Shown: positions 7,933-18,141 of the stretch, one piece after another
Position numbering within the stretch: position 1 is the stretch's first letter
How the letters are laid out: each line of letters opens with the position of its first letter
Origin: Propionibacteriaceae bacterium P6A17
GTDB taxonomy: Bacteria; Actinomycetota; Actinomycetes; Propionibacteriales; Propionibacteriaceae
Assembly (NCBI GenBank): GCA_000619965.1
Contig: JHVD01000002.1
Span: 186,001 to 250,000, forward strand
Direction: 5' to 3'
DNA: 64,000 nt
Position numbers and translations under genes: made by a program
Notes under the pieces: generated by a model
Databases searched by the model: none
The model's input: the letters and a program-made list of their open reading frames with translations, nothing else
Told to the model about the DNA's origin: nothing

Positions 7933-8811
7933 TCAGAGCCCGGCGAAGGCCCGCAGCGCCGCCGCTTCGCGCCTGCCCTGCTCGAGCCCCTGCTCGTAGA
8001 CGCGGGCCAGCTTCGTGACGTTGCGTTCCTGATTGGTTACCGGCATCCGCTCGGGCGCGATGAGGTAGGCGTCGCCGTCGCGCTCGAGGTCGAGGAGCTC
8101 CTCACGAGTGCGGTTGTAGTTGGCTGGGCGTGCCATGAGTCCGTCGGCGACGGCAGGGTAGCGGCGGAGCGCCGCACGCATGGCCCTGGACGCACGCTGT
8201 GGACGTTTGACGTAGTCGCGCGTACGCGTCATCACGACGATGAACCGCCGGTATCCCGCGGCGCGGGCCGCGTCGAGCGCGAACCCGCCCGTCGGGCCGA
8301 GCGCGCCGTCGCAGTGGTCGACGCCGTCGATGCTGGTCCAAGGCATCAGCAGGGGCATCGTCGACGATGCCCGCACGCGTCGCATCAGGTCGAGCATCGA
8401 GCCGATGTCGGAGCGGTCCCAGTAGATCATCTTGCCGTCGGTGCAGCGCACGGCGCCGATCGCGAAGCGGGTGGGGTTGTCGACGAAGCGCTGGTAGTCG
8501 AACGGGAGGGGCTCCTCGGGGCCGCTGGTGTGTTCGTAGATCCACTCCGCGTTGAAGAGGCCCTTGCCGCGTAGCCAGTGGGAAAGGCCGCCGAACTGGT
8601 CCTCGCTGGCGAAGTCGGTGAACGACTTCCGGGCACGCTCCGCGTCGCGGACGAGGTAGTTGGCGGTGCAGCTTGAGCCGGCGGAGATGCCGCCGACCCA
8701 ACCCGTGAACACTTCTGTCTCCATGAGCGCGTTGAGGACGCCTGACGAGTACGCGGCGCGCATGCCGCCGCCTTCGAAGATGAGTGCGACGTCGGGTGCG
8801 TTGACGATCAC
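7933..8811 (-). CDS. Patatin-like phospholipase
   Basis: The 292-residue protein has the bacterial patatin Ser-Asp dyad: the oxyanion-hole motif E-G-G-G-M-R-A-A (13-20), the nucleophile elbow G-I-S-A-G (Ser43) and the dyad Asp168 in D-G-A. Such enzymes are acyl hydrolases of phospholipids or lysophospholipids. There is no signal peptide, so it probably acts in the cytoplasm or at the inner membrane face. The GTG at 8811 is chosen because it overlaps the stop of the DUF3151 gene as GTGA; the frame continues upstream but that stretch is low-complexity shadow. It converges with ptsI with one base between the genes. Confidence 0.88.
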   Translation of the reverse strand: MIVNAPDVALIFEGGGMRAAYSSGVLNALMETEVFTGWVGGISAGSSCTANYLVRDAERARKSFTDFASEDQFGGLSHWLRGKGLFNAEWIYEHTSGPEEPLPFDYQRFVDNPTRFAIGAVRCTDGKMIYWDRSDIGSMLDLMRRVRASSTMPLLMPWTSIDGVDHCDGALGPTGGFALDAARAAGYRRFIVVMTRTRDYVKRPQRASRAMRAALRRYPAVADGLMARPANYNRTREELLDLERDGDAYLIAPERMPVTNQERNVTKLARVYEQGLEQGRREAAALRAFAGL

Positions 8812-9239
8812 CGGGCGAGCGCCTCGAATGCGGTCTCCGATGAGTCGCGCAGGAACTGTGCGCACCGCTCCTGTTCCGCTGTCTCGCCGATGCGGCCTGC
8901 GGCGACGCTCAGCGTCCAGAGGGCGCGGAGGAAACCGCGGTTGGGGGTGTGCTCCCAGGGCACGTGGCCGGAGCCCTTCCAGCCGTTTCGGCGAAGTGCG
9001 TCGAGTCCTCGGTGATAGCCGGTGCGGGCGTAGGCGTAGGCGGTGATGGACGACGCGAGTGACTCGTCGCGCAGGCACGCTTCCGCGAGCAGCGCCCAGA
9101 CGAGCGATGACTCCGGGTACTTCGCGACGACGTCCAAGAACCCCTCCTTGCCCGCGGCGCGGATGGCGTCGACGGCCGGGTCTTCCGGGAGTTCAACCCG
9201 TATGTCGGAGGCCAGCAGGTTGGGATGCGTGTTCGTCAT
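8808..9239 (-). CDS. DUF3151 family protein
   Basis: This 143-residue protein matches the actinobacterial DUF3151 pattern: an N-terminal L-P-E-D-P-A-V stretch, then A-K-Y-P-E-S-S-L-V-W-A-L-L-A-E, then R-T-G-Y-H-R-G-L-D-A-L-R-R-N-G-W-K-G-S-G, and W-E-H-T-P-N-R-G-F-L-R-A-L. The predicted structure is all-helical and TPR-like. No function is known for the family. It is translationally coupled to the patatin gene and preceded by a leaderless-type promoter. Confidence 0.87.
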   Translation of the reverse strand: MTNTHPNLLASDIRVELPEDPAVDAIRAAGKEGFLDVVAKYPESSLVWALLAEACLRDESLASSITAYAYARTGYHRGLDALRRNGWKGSGHVPWEHTPNRGFLRALWTLSVAAGRIGETAEQERCAQFLRDSSETAFEALAR

Positions 9240-9246
9240 GATGTCC

Positions 9247-9252
9247 AGCGTA
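9247..9252 (-). promoter_or_regulatory. Leaderless-type -10 (TACGCT) for the DUF3151-patatin pair
   Basis: On the minus strand TACGCT ends seven bases before the ATG at 9239, with no Shine-Dalgarno sequence between. Confidence 0.5.
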
Positions 9253-9395
9253 GTCGGCTGGCGCGGCCGCAGTGGTGGTCACGATTGCATAACAATGTGG
9301 GGGGGGGAGTGCTTGTGCTTGCGCCCCCATTCCCAGAAGATGGACCCCAACTGAGGCCGGCGACGGTGCTGGTGTTTCAAGCGAGAGGTTGGACC

Positions 9396-9503
9396 ATGAG
9401 GTTTGGTCGTGTCGTTGGCGCCGCGTTGGGTGTCTCCGCGTGGTTGGCTGGTAGTGCTGTCTCCTCAGCGGTTGCCGCGTCGAGCGCTGGGTGCAAGGCG
9501 TGA
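9396..9503 (+). CDS. Small 35-residue signal-peptide-like peptide
   Basis: The peptide begins M-R-F-G-R-V-V-G, continues with a hydrophobic core rich in Ala, Val and Leu, and ends with S-S-A-G-C-K-A. It looks like an export signal with almost no mature part. GAGAGG lies about eight bases before the ATG, and its stop overlaps the candidate GTG start of the lipoprotein (GTGA). It may be a translated leader peptide, a very small secreted peptide, or the remnant of a longer precursor. Loci with a PG-binding adaptor and a MacB-like exporter sometimes encode lactococcin-972-type bacteriocins, but no such mature domain is visible here. Confidence 0.45.
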   Translation: MRFGRVVGAALGVSAWLAGSAVSSAVAASSAGCKA

Positions 9504-10216
9504 GGCGCATGCCACCGCGACCGTCATGCGTGTTCGGGGCAATCAGCGTCGTGACGATGTTGTGCGTTGCAGGATGTGCGCCTGCGTCGCAGGAGTCCAG
9601 CGCTGCGACGCCGTCTGCCTCGTCGAGCGCGCAAATGTCAACGGGTGCTTCAGGCGCGCCTGCGGACGTCGACAGCGACGTCCAGATGCCTGCCGATGAG
9701 CCGTTCATGACACGCGAGCAGTGGTTGGCACCCAAGTGGCACGGCGACGGTCCGTCGCCGACACCGCTGCCCGTGATTCGTGAGGTCACCCGCGCGGAGA
9801 GCCTGCGCGTGTGGATCTCTTGCATGGAGGAGGCGGGCTTTCCCAACGAGTCCCAAGGCGACGACTACGTGACCACGATTCCGGAGGGCCAGCAGCAGGC
9901 GCATGATATTGCCTCGTTCCAGTGTGATGCGCAGTACCCGTTGGAGCCGAAGTACTACCAGCTCTACAACGCGTGTCAACTGAAGGCGTTGTACGAGTAT
10001 CAGACCGGTCCGTTGACGGACTGCTTGCGCGCACACGGGTGGACGCCCGATGCCCCTCCGAGCTTGGAGAAGTTCGCAGCCGATTACCGGGCGGATGTCT
10101 CGCCCAGATGGTGGCCCTACGACAACGTGCCCGAGGACGAACGCGGAGGGGATCGTTTGGAGAAGATGTGCCCGTTGGAGCCGGAGGGCTTCTTCGATCT
10201 GGCGACGGTGCAGTGA
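9500..10216 (+). CDS. Lipoprotein of unknown function in the ABC efflux cluster
   Basis: The 238-residue protein has a lipobox V-A-G-C (lipid-modified Cys26 from the GTG start) followed by a Ser/Ala/Thr-rich linker to about residue 60. The folded part begins with R-V-W-I-S-C-M-E-E-A-G-F-P and contains five further cysteines (F-Q-C-D, N-A-C-Q, T-D-C-L-R-A-H-G-W, M-C-P-L). I recognise no family. It is probably anchored on the outer face of the membrane, where it could bind the substrate or product of the adjacent exporter. The GTG at 9500 overlaps the upstream peptide stop; the ATG at 9509 is an alternative start. Confidence 0.75.
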   Translation: MRRMPPRPSCVFGAISVVTMLCVAGCAPASQESSAATPSASSSAQMSTGASGAPADVDSDVQMPADEPFMTREQWLAPKWHGDGPSPTPLPVIREVTRAESLRVWISCMEEAGFPNESQGDDYVTTIPEGQQQAHDIASFQCDAQYPLEPKYYQLYNACQLKALYEYQTGPLTDCLRAHGWTPDAPPSLEKFAADYRADVSPRWWPYDNVPEDERGGDRLEKMCPLEPEGFFDLATVQ

Positions 10217-10233
10217 TCAGAGGAGGTGGTGTC

Positions 10234-11323
10234 GTGGCGACTCGGCGTCGGTGGACTGGTTGGCTGGTGGCGTTGCTCGCCATCGCGCTCGCGGGTGGGG
10301 CCGGTTGGTGGGCGGGTCGTGCGACCGTGCCGCCGCCAGCGGAGGAGGGCCAAGAGGCCGCCCAGCCGGTGTGGGCTGAGGTGGTGAACGCCGCGGTCGG
10401 GCGCACGCTGCCCTACCCGACGACGCTGCGCCAGCCGTCGCTGCCCGTGGCCTACAACGGGCTGTCGGGGGTGGTCACGAAGGCATCGGCTGGCATGAAG
10501 GACGTTGCCGACGAGCTGTACCGGGTGGGCAACGTGCCCGTGCGCCCCAACCGATCTGGCGGGACCTGGCGCGGGACGCGTCGGGTGATGATGTCCGCGC
10601 CCTGCAGGAATTGCTCGTCAAGCTCGGCCACTACGACGGCGAACCCTCCGGCAAGTTCGGGGCCGGCACCGAGGCCGCGGTGAAGCGCTGGCAGAAGGCC
10701 GAGGGGCGGGCTGAGACCGGCACCGTGGCGCGCGGGGAGCTCGTTGCGTTCTCGAAGCTGCCGGTACAGGTGTCGCTTGGCGAGGCGATCGCCCCCGGAA
10801 AGGTCGTCTCCGGCGGCGAGGAAGCGATACGGGCGCCCACCGGGGAGCGGGAGTTCGTCGTCGCGGTGTCCCAGGAGCAGTCGCGGCAGGTGCCTGCCGA
10901 GGCCACCGTCGAGGTGACGTTCGACAAGTTCGTCTGGTCCGCGGGGATCATCGAGACGCGCCAGAACGAGCACGGGGGGTCGACCTCGTGCTGGGCGGGC
11001 CAGACGGCGGTGAGGTGTGTGGCAAGGACTGCGCCGCTCTGCCGCTGGATGCCGAGACCACACTGCGGTCGAAGGTGATCGTCGTGCCGCAGATCAAGGG
11101 GCTGGGCGTGCCTGCTGCGGCCGTACAGGCAGCCGGCGACGGCACGACGTACGTCGAGACCGAGGCTGGGCGCGTCGACGTGAAGGTGCTCGGCTCGGGC
11201 CAGGGGTTGGCGATCGTCGAGGGCGTGGCCGTGGGCGACAAGGTCAGGGTGGGGCTCGGGACGCCGAAGGACGCCCAGACTGCGCCGCAGCCTTCGCCGA
11301 CGGCGTCGCAGTCGGAGTGCTGA
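10234..11323 (+). pseudogene. Peptidoglycan-binding efflux adaptor (HlyD/MacA-like), broken by two frameshifts
   Basis: Three reading frames join into one recognisable protein. Frame one, from GTG 10234 with GAGGAGGTGG upstream, gives an N-terminal membrane anchor and the start of the adaptor up to N-V-P-V-R. Frame two, from about 10548, gives I-W-R-D-L-A-R-D-A-S-G-D-D-V-R-A-L-Q-E-L and a peptidoglycan-binding-1 domain (G-H-Y-D-G ... A-V-K-R-W-Q). Frame three, from about 10979, gives V-D-L-V-L-G-G-P-D-G and a C-terminal barrel to the stop at 11323. Both shifts behave as loss of one base modulo three. The second lies in a run of six G (10974-10979), where a seventh G would restore the frame. 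True decay, sequencing error and phase variation cannot be told apart here. Confidence 0.8.
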
Positions 11324-11324
11324 G

Positions 11325-11958
11325 ATGCTCGGGGTGAGGGACCTGTCCTTCGCGTACCGCCGCGGTGGGGAGGAACTGTTCGGCGGTCTCAGTCACGACT
11401 TCCGCGAAGGGGCGATGACGGCAGTCACCGGTCCGTCCGGACGCGGCAAGTCGACCCTGCTGTACGTGCTGGGGCTGATGCTCACCCCCAGTGCAGGCGA
11501 AGTGGTGCTCGACGGTGTGGCGGTCTCCCGCCAGCCTGACCACCAGCGCAGCCGGGTGAGGGCAGAGGCCATCGGATTCGTCTTCCAGGACGCGGCGCTC
11601 GACGCGTCGCGGAAGGTGCTCGACTCCGTCGTCGAGCCTGCACTCTACGCAGGCTGGCGGCCGCGGGCGCCGAGCGGCGGGCGAGGGAGCTGATGGATCG
11701 CATGGGCGTCGGCCAGCGCGCCGACCACCGTCCAGGGGAGGTGTCCGGCGGGCAGGCGCAGCGCGTCGCGGTGTGCCGCGCGCTGGTGACCGACCCCGCC
11801 GTCGTGCTCGCGGACGAACCCACCGGCAACCTGGACCGTGCCAATGCCGCCGAGGTGCTCGACGCGCTGTCTGCGGCCGCAGACGGGACCCGTACCGTCG
11901 TCATCGCCACCCAGGACCCGTTCGTGCTCGAACACGCCGACGAGTGCTGGCGCTGTGA
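11325..11958 (+). pseudogene. ABC exporter ATP-binding protein (MacB/LolD-like), frameshifted
   Basis: Frame one (ATG 11325) carries Walker A G-P-S-G-R-G-K-S-T and the Q-loop V-F-Q-D. Frame two, from about 11656, carries the signature V-S-G-G-Q-A-Q-R, Walker B V-V-L-A-D-E-P-T and the switch region I-A-T-Q-D-P, where His is usual and Gln is present. One missing base between 11655 and 11660 explains the break. A further shift near 11945 would give a stop at 11956-11958, just before the permease; otherwise the frame overruns into the permease to 12277. All conserved motifs survive across the breaks, so decay is recent or the reads are faulty. Confidence 0.8.
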
Positions 11959-11960
11959 GA

Positions 11961-13052
11961 ATGTGGGTGCTGTGGCGCGAGGCCCTCGCCACGACGTGGG
12001 CCAACAAGGTGCCGTCGGTGTTGGTGACGCTGCTCGTCGCAGTGATGGTGACAGCCACCCTCTCGACGGTCGGGCGCACCGCAGCCGCCGAGCAGCAACT
12101 GGCGCAGCGCCTCGACGACGCGGGCGCTCGCGTGCTCACGGTGACGGACCTGCGCTCGAGAGGGCTGCTGTCGCCGTCGATCATCGGGGCGGCCGGGGCG
12201 CTGTCGGTGGCCGAGCGAGCCGTCGGCATCACCCTCACCGTCGACATGGTGGCCGGACACGTCGGACGCGGCGGTGAACGCGTGCCGGCATGGGGGATCG
12301 TCGGCGACATCAACGACGTCGCGACGATCACCGCGGGCCGAGCACCGGGCCCGGGGGAGGGGATCGTCTCCGAGGAAGGGATGCGCAAGCTCGGTCTCCA
12401 AGACCCGTACGGCTGGGCGCTCGAGGCGGCGCAGCAAGGCTCGCAGGAGGCGACCATCGTCGGAGCGTTCCGGCCCAAGGCGCCCTTCGAGGAGTTTGAC
12501 GCGGGCATCGCCTACAACGCCAGCGACGCCGACGCGTTGACCTTGTCGGTCATCATCGACGACTCCCGGCATGCGGCCTCGGCCCAACGCGCGGTACTGG
12601 GGCTGATCGCGCCGCCGGACCCCAGCGAGATCCAAGTGGAATCCCCCGTCGGAATCGCAGAATTGCGCCGACAAGTGCTGGGTGACTTCGGCAACTTCGG
12701 GCGCACCCTCATGCTCGGGGTCCTCGGTGGCGGCGCGCTGCTCACTGGGATCGTCGTGCTCTCCGACGTGCTGGTGCGCCGCAAGGATCTCGGCCGACGG
12801 CGGGCCCTCGGCGCGACGCGTGCGACGATCGTCGCGATCGTGACATGCCGGACGCTGTTGCCCGCGCTGATCGGGGTCGCGCTCGGCGTGGCAGTCGGCG
12901 TCGGAGTGACCGGGCGGCTGGGGGCAGTGCCGCCGACGGACTTCGTCGGGGCCGTGGCGGTGCTGGCGGTGCTGGCGGCGACGATCAGTGCCGTGCCGCC
13001 GGCGCTGTTCGCCGCCACCCGGGACCCGGTGGCGGTGCTGCGGACGCCGTGA
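11961..13052 (+). CDS. ABC exporter permease, FtsX/MacB-like
   Basis: The 363-residue membrane protein has one N-terminal transmembrane helix (about 16-38), a roughly 190-residue extracytoplasmic domain, and three C-terminal helices (about 245-350), the FtsX/MacB topology. The loop R-R-R-A-L-G-A-T-R follows the second helix, and the end [11 protein letters not shown] is typical for the family. It should work with the adjacent ATPase and adaptor as a tripartite-like exporter or mechanotransducer. The ATG at 11961 is used; GTG 11955 is an alternative start. This gene is intact although its two partners are broken. Confidence 0.8.
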   Translation: MWVLWREALATTWANKVPSVLVTLLVAVMVTATLSTVGRTAAAEQQLAQRLDDAGARVLTVTDLRSRGLLSPSIIGAAGALSVAERAVGITLTVDMVAGHVGRGGERVPAWGIVGDINDVATITAGRAPGPGEGIVSEEGMRKLGLQDPYGWALEAAQQGSQEATIVGAFRPKAPFEEFDAGIAYNASDADALTLSVIIDDSRHAASAQRAVLGLIAPPDPSEIQVESPVGIAELRRQVLGDFGNFGRTLMLGVLGGGALLTGIVVLSDVLVRRKDLGRRRALGATRATIVAIVTCRTLLPALIGVALGVAVGVGVTGRLGAVPPTDFVGAVAVLAVLAATISAVPPALFAATRDPVAVLRTP

Positions 13053-13757
13053 TCAGTCGCCCATCCCGGAGCGGATGAAGTCGGCGACGGCGGCCAGCGC
13101 CTCGGCAGCCTGCGGCCCGTCGGCCTCGACGTGGAGCCAGTCGCCCTTCGCAGCGCCCAGCGCCATGAGGCGCATGGTCGACTTCGCATTGACCGGCTCC
13201 TTCTCGTCGAGGCTGATCTTCACCTCGGCATCGAACTTGCTGGCCAGCGCTGCGAGCCTAGCGGCAGGGCGGGCGTGGAGGCCCACCTCGTTGACGAGCT
13301 GCACGTCGGAGCAGGGGGCGCCCGGGTCCACGTCGCGGGGCGTCGGCTGTGCCTCGAGCCCGAGTGCCTCGAGCTTCGCGCCCATCGCGCCCTCGGCCGC
13401 CTCGACGACGTCCGCCAGGCTTCCGCCCGTCGCGGCCCGGACGAGCCCGGCGACGAGCCCCTCGACGAACGGCGCCGCGGCGATGCGCACGCTGTCGCCG
13501 GCGTCGAGCAGGTCGATGGCCGTCTCCGTGCTCAGCACCGCGGAGCCCATGTCGACGAAGACCACGACGCCCTCCTCACCGCGGACGGTCTCGATGGCCT
13601 CCATGATCGCCGTCGCATCCGTGCCGAACTCGCCGCCGGCCAGGCCGGCAGCGATCGCCACCGGCGGGCGGTCGTCGTGCACCATGATCCATGCCAAGTC
13701 CACGGCGGATTGGGCGAGCGCCTCCGAATGGGAGACGACGACGATGCCGACCGCCAT
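13053..13757 (-). CDS. dhaM: PTS-dependent dihydroxyacetone kinase phosphotransfer subunit DhaM
   Basis: The 234-residue protein has two domains. An EIIA-man-like domain begins G-I-V-V-V-S-H-S with the phospho-histidine His10. An HPr-like domain has the site E-V-G-L-H-A-R-P-A-A-R, with His161. The enzyme-I-like third domain of E. coli DhaM is absent. It re-phosphorylates the ADP bound to DhaL, using phosphate from enzyme I and HPr, both encoded at 6.0-7.9 kb. It is the last gene of dhaKLM and overlaps dhaL by one base. It converges with the permease with no gap. Confidence 0.93.
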   Translation of the reverse strand: MAVGIVVVSHSEALAQSAVDLAWIMVHDDRPPVAIAAGLAGGEFGTDATAIMEAIETVRGEEGVVVFVDMGSAVLSTETAIDLLDAGDSVRIAAAPFVEGLVAGLVRAATGGSLADVVEAAEGAMGAKLEALGLEAQPTPRDVDPGAPCSDVQLVNEVGLHARPAARLAALASKFDAEVKISLDEKEPVNAKSTMRLMALGAAKGDWLHVEADGPQAAEALAAVADFIRSGMGD

Positions 13758-14379
13758 CAGGCCACCTCCTCCAGCGCGCGCACCAGCAGCGCCGACGACG
13801 CCGCCCCCGGATCCATGTGACCCACCGACCGCTCACCCAGATACGAGGCGCGCCCCTTGCGGGCGATCATGGCGACGGTGTCGTCGCGCCCCTGCTCGGC
13901 CGCCCGCCGCGCCGCCGCGAGCGCCGCAGCGAACTCGTCGCCCGCGTGGATGCGCTCGGTGAGGGTGTTGAGCGCGGGGGAGAGCGCGTCGACCATGGTC
14001 TTGTCCTCGAGGTTGGTGCGGCCGCGCAGCACGAGCGCGTTGAGGCCAGCGCGCAACGCCTCGGCGAACGCTTTCGCGTCGACCTCCTCGACGTCGGCGA
14101 GCGCCTTCCCGAACGACATGAACAGGGTGCCGTAGAGCGGTCCGCTCGTGCCGCCCACCTTCGACAGCATCGCCATGCCAGCCTGCTTGGCGAGGGCCGG
14201 GATGTCGTCGTCGGGGTGCGCCGCGAAGGCGTCGACGACGGCCCGTGTGCCGCGGACCATGTTGGCGCCGTGGTCGGCATCCCCGATGGCGGAGTCGAGC
14301 TCGGTGAGTTCCTTCTCGTGCTCGGCGACGAGCTCGGCGAAGCGGCCCATCCAGGAGCGGAGCAAATCAGTGCCGATCA

Positions 14380-14380
<1 letters not shown>
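13757..14380 (-). CDS. dhaL: Dihydroxyacetone kinase subunit DhaL
   Basis: The 207-residue helical-barrel subunit holds ADP/ATP and magnesium. The ligand motif D-S-A-I-G-D-A-D-H-G (Asp29, Asp34, Asp36, His37) is intact. In the PTS-dependent system the nucleotide is a permanent cofactor that shuttles phosphate from DhaM to dihydroxyacetone on DhaK. One-base TGATG overlaps at both ends couple it to dhaK and dhaM. Confidence 0.93.
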
Positions 14381-15375
<995 letters not shown>

Positions 15376-15407
15376 TGGAGTTCCTTTCGCGAGGGACGAT
15401 CAGATTC

Positions 15408-15413
15408 AGACTA
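15408..15413 (-). promoter_or_regulatory. Possible -10 (TAGTCT) of dhaKLM
   Basis: On the minus strand TAGTCT lies about 32 bases before the dhaK ATG, leaving room for a short leader with the AAAGGAAC ribosome site. No convincing -35 is seen. Confidence 0.35.
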
Positions 15414-15839
15414 CGACTCCACCGTGCGCCCGGGGGATGAATGGCCGTTCGTTCGTCGGATCGCCGACGGATGAACGTCGCGGACGTCTCGGGATCCGAG
15501 GCAGGGCGGCACACGGACCGACGTGGCGCCCGTGCGGTGGCGCTGACAGCGTGTTGGTCGACGCTGGATGCCGAGCCGGCGGCGACTTCGGTCACTGCCG
15601 GCCACAGCAGTGCCCCAGCCGGCGACGGAGGCCGCTCACCGTCGGCCGCAGGATCTGTCGGGGGTGGCCAAGCTGGAGTTCGCACGCGACTCCCAGGCGC
15701 CCACGGGCTGCTGACCAGCTCCGTCAGCGCAGTTGTGGCGCAGTATGCCAGGTGCGGGCGTTGGGGGAACCCTCGGTCAAGCCCCTGGCCCGCCGGAGCG
15801 ACCACGTCGTGTCCGCGTACGACTAGGCCGCGCGCGTCG
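15414..15839. other. Intergenic stretch with no supportable gene
   Basis: Between dhaK and purA lie about 430 bases in which several frames stay open in both directions. None has a plausible start with ribosome site or promoter, and none gives a recognisable protein; the translations are Arg/Ala/Pro-rich. It may be a decayed gene, but nothing identifies it. Confidence 0.5.
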
Positions 15840-17190
<1,351 letters not shown>

Positions 17191-17193
17191 CCC

Positions 17194-17460
17194 GTGCGTC
17201 GCGCAGGCGTCACGCTGGTGGCGCTCATCGTCTGCTTCATGGTGGGGACGGTGGTGCTCGCGGTGTTCGGCGAACAGCTCGGCTGGGGATGGTGGTGGAC
17301 CCTCCCGCTCGGGCTGGGATTCGTGCTCGTGATCCTCGCATTTCGGCTGCTCGTCCAGCGCATCGCCGAGCGAGGCCGGCAGATCGACGAGCAACTCGAC
17401 GCCCTCGAGCGCGCGCGGCCCGGGCACCCGACCGAGCCCGAACTTGGACCTCGCGCATAG
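17194..17460 (+). CDS. Small two-helix membrane protein
   Basis: The 88-residue protein has two predicted transmembrane helices (about 4-24 and 33-53), with a W-G-W-W-W turn between them. A charged, helical C-terminal tail R-I-A-E-R-G-R-Q-I-D-E-Q-L follows. The GTG start lies three bases after the purA stop, so translation is probably coupled to purA. I do not recognise a family. Confidence 0.65.
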   Translation: MRRAGVTLVALIVCFMVGTVVLAVFGEQLGWGWWWTLPLGLGFVLVILAFRLLVQRIAERGRQIDEQLDALERARPGHPTEPELGPRA

Positions 17461-17463
17461 CAT
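17458..17463 (+). promoter_or_regulatory. Leaderless-type -10 (TAGCAT) for the 69-residue gene
   Basis: TAGCAT overlaps the stop of the upstream gene and ends six bases before the ATG at 17470. Confidence 0.45.
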
Positions 17464-17469
17464 CGAAGC

Positions 17470-17679
17470 ATGAGCCGAGCCGCCACCCCACAGTGCCCCC
17501 TGCGCCCGGGGGACCCGTGCTCGCTGTGCGTACCCGGCGCCCACGGCCCCCACGACTGCCAGACGGTGCGGCTCGTGATGGAGGACCCGGACCTGCGCGA
17601 ACTCCTGCGCGAGAAACAGGCGCAGTGGAAGGCACGGCGGCAAGCTGAGCAGGAGGCATTGGGCCGGACTGCGTCGTAG
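17470..17679 (+). CDS. Small cysteine-containing actinobacterial protein
   Basis: The 69-residue protein opens with C-P-L-R-P-G-D-P-C-S-L-C-V-P-G-A-H-G-P-H-D-C, four cysteines that could bind a metal. V-M-E-D-P-D-L-R-E-L-L and a basic helix follow. The pattern matches a widespread small actinobacterial family of unknown function whose formal name I am not sure of. It is separately promoted from the upstream gene and ends at the start of a repeat array. Confidence 0.7.
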   Translation: MSRAATPQCPLRPGDPCSLCVPGAHGPHDCQTVRLVMEDPDLRELLREKQAQWKARRQAEQEALGRTAS

Positions 17680-18110
17680 GCACGTTTCGATACGTGGGCT
17701 TCGTCGGCACGTTTCGATACGCCGACTTCGTCGGCTACTCAACGAACGGGGGTAGGGCGGTGTTGGTCCGTCGGCACGTTTCGATACGCCGACTGCGTCG
17801 GCTACTCAACGAACGGGGGTAGGGCGGTGTTGGTCCGTCGGCACGTTTCGATACGCCGACTGCGTCGGCTACTCAACGAACGGGGGTAGGGCGGTGTTGG
17901 TCCGTCGGCACGTTTCGATACGCCGACTGCGTCGGCTACTCAACGAGCGGGGGTGGGGCGGTTCGGTTCGTCGGCACGTTTCGATACGCCGACTGCGTCG
18001 GCTACTCAACGAACGGGGGTGGGGCGGTGTCGGCTACTCAACGATCAGGGGGTGGGGCGGCGTCGGCTACTCGACGAGCGGGGGTGGGGCGGTGTCGGCT
18101 GGTGGACGAC
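17680..18110. repeat. 67-bp tandem repeat array of a REP-like element
   Basis: The segment starting GGCACGTTTCGATACG recurs at 17680 (partial), 17706, 17773, 17840, 17907 and 17973. The spacing is 67, 67, 67 and 66 bases after the first partial unit. Each full unit carries the hairpin GCCGAC-TGC-GTCGGC (TTC loop in the first) and then CTACTCAACGA. From about 18029 two shorter derivatives of about 33 bases repeat only the GTCGGCTACTC...GGGGTGGGGCGG half. The core resembles interspersed palindromic repeats common between actinobacterial genes. Open frames across it are not genes. No protein gene lies in 17680-18141. Confidence 0.9.
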
Positions 18111-18128
18111 CACCGGGCGTGGGAGCGG

Positions 18129-18134
18129 TAGGCT
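18129..18134 (+). promoter_or_regulatory. Leaderless-type -10 (TAGGCT) of purD
   Basis: TAGGCT ends seven bases before the GTG at 18142. The last derivative of the repeat array ends about 20 bases upstream, so the -35 region is repeat-derived. Confidence 0.6.
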
Positions 18135-18141
18135 TCGGCGC

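Noticed and set aside
9396-9503. Lactococcin-972 family bacteriocin precursor
   Set aside because: The exporter context fits, but the peptide ends right after its signal sequence and no mature bacteriocin motif is found in any frame before the lipoprotein.
15414-15839. A hidden gene between dhaK and purA
   Set aside because: No frame has a credible start, ribosome site or recognisable product.
17680-18110. CRISPR-like repeat array
   Set aside because: Units are contiguous near-identical 67-mers without unique spacers, and no cas genes are present.
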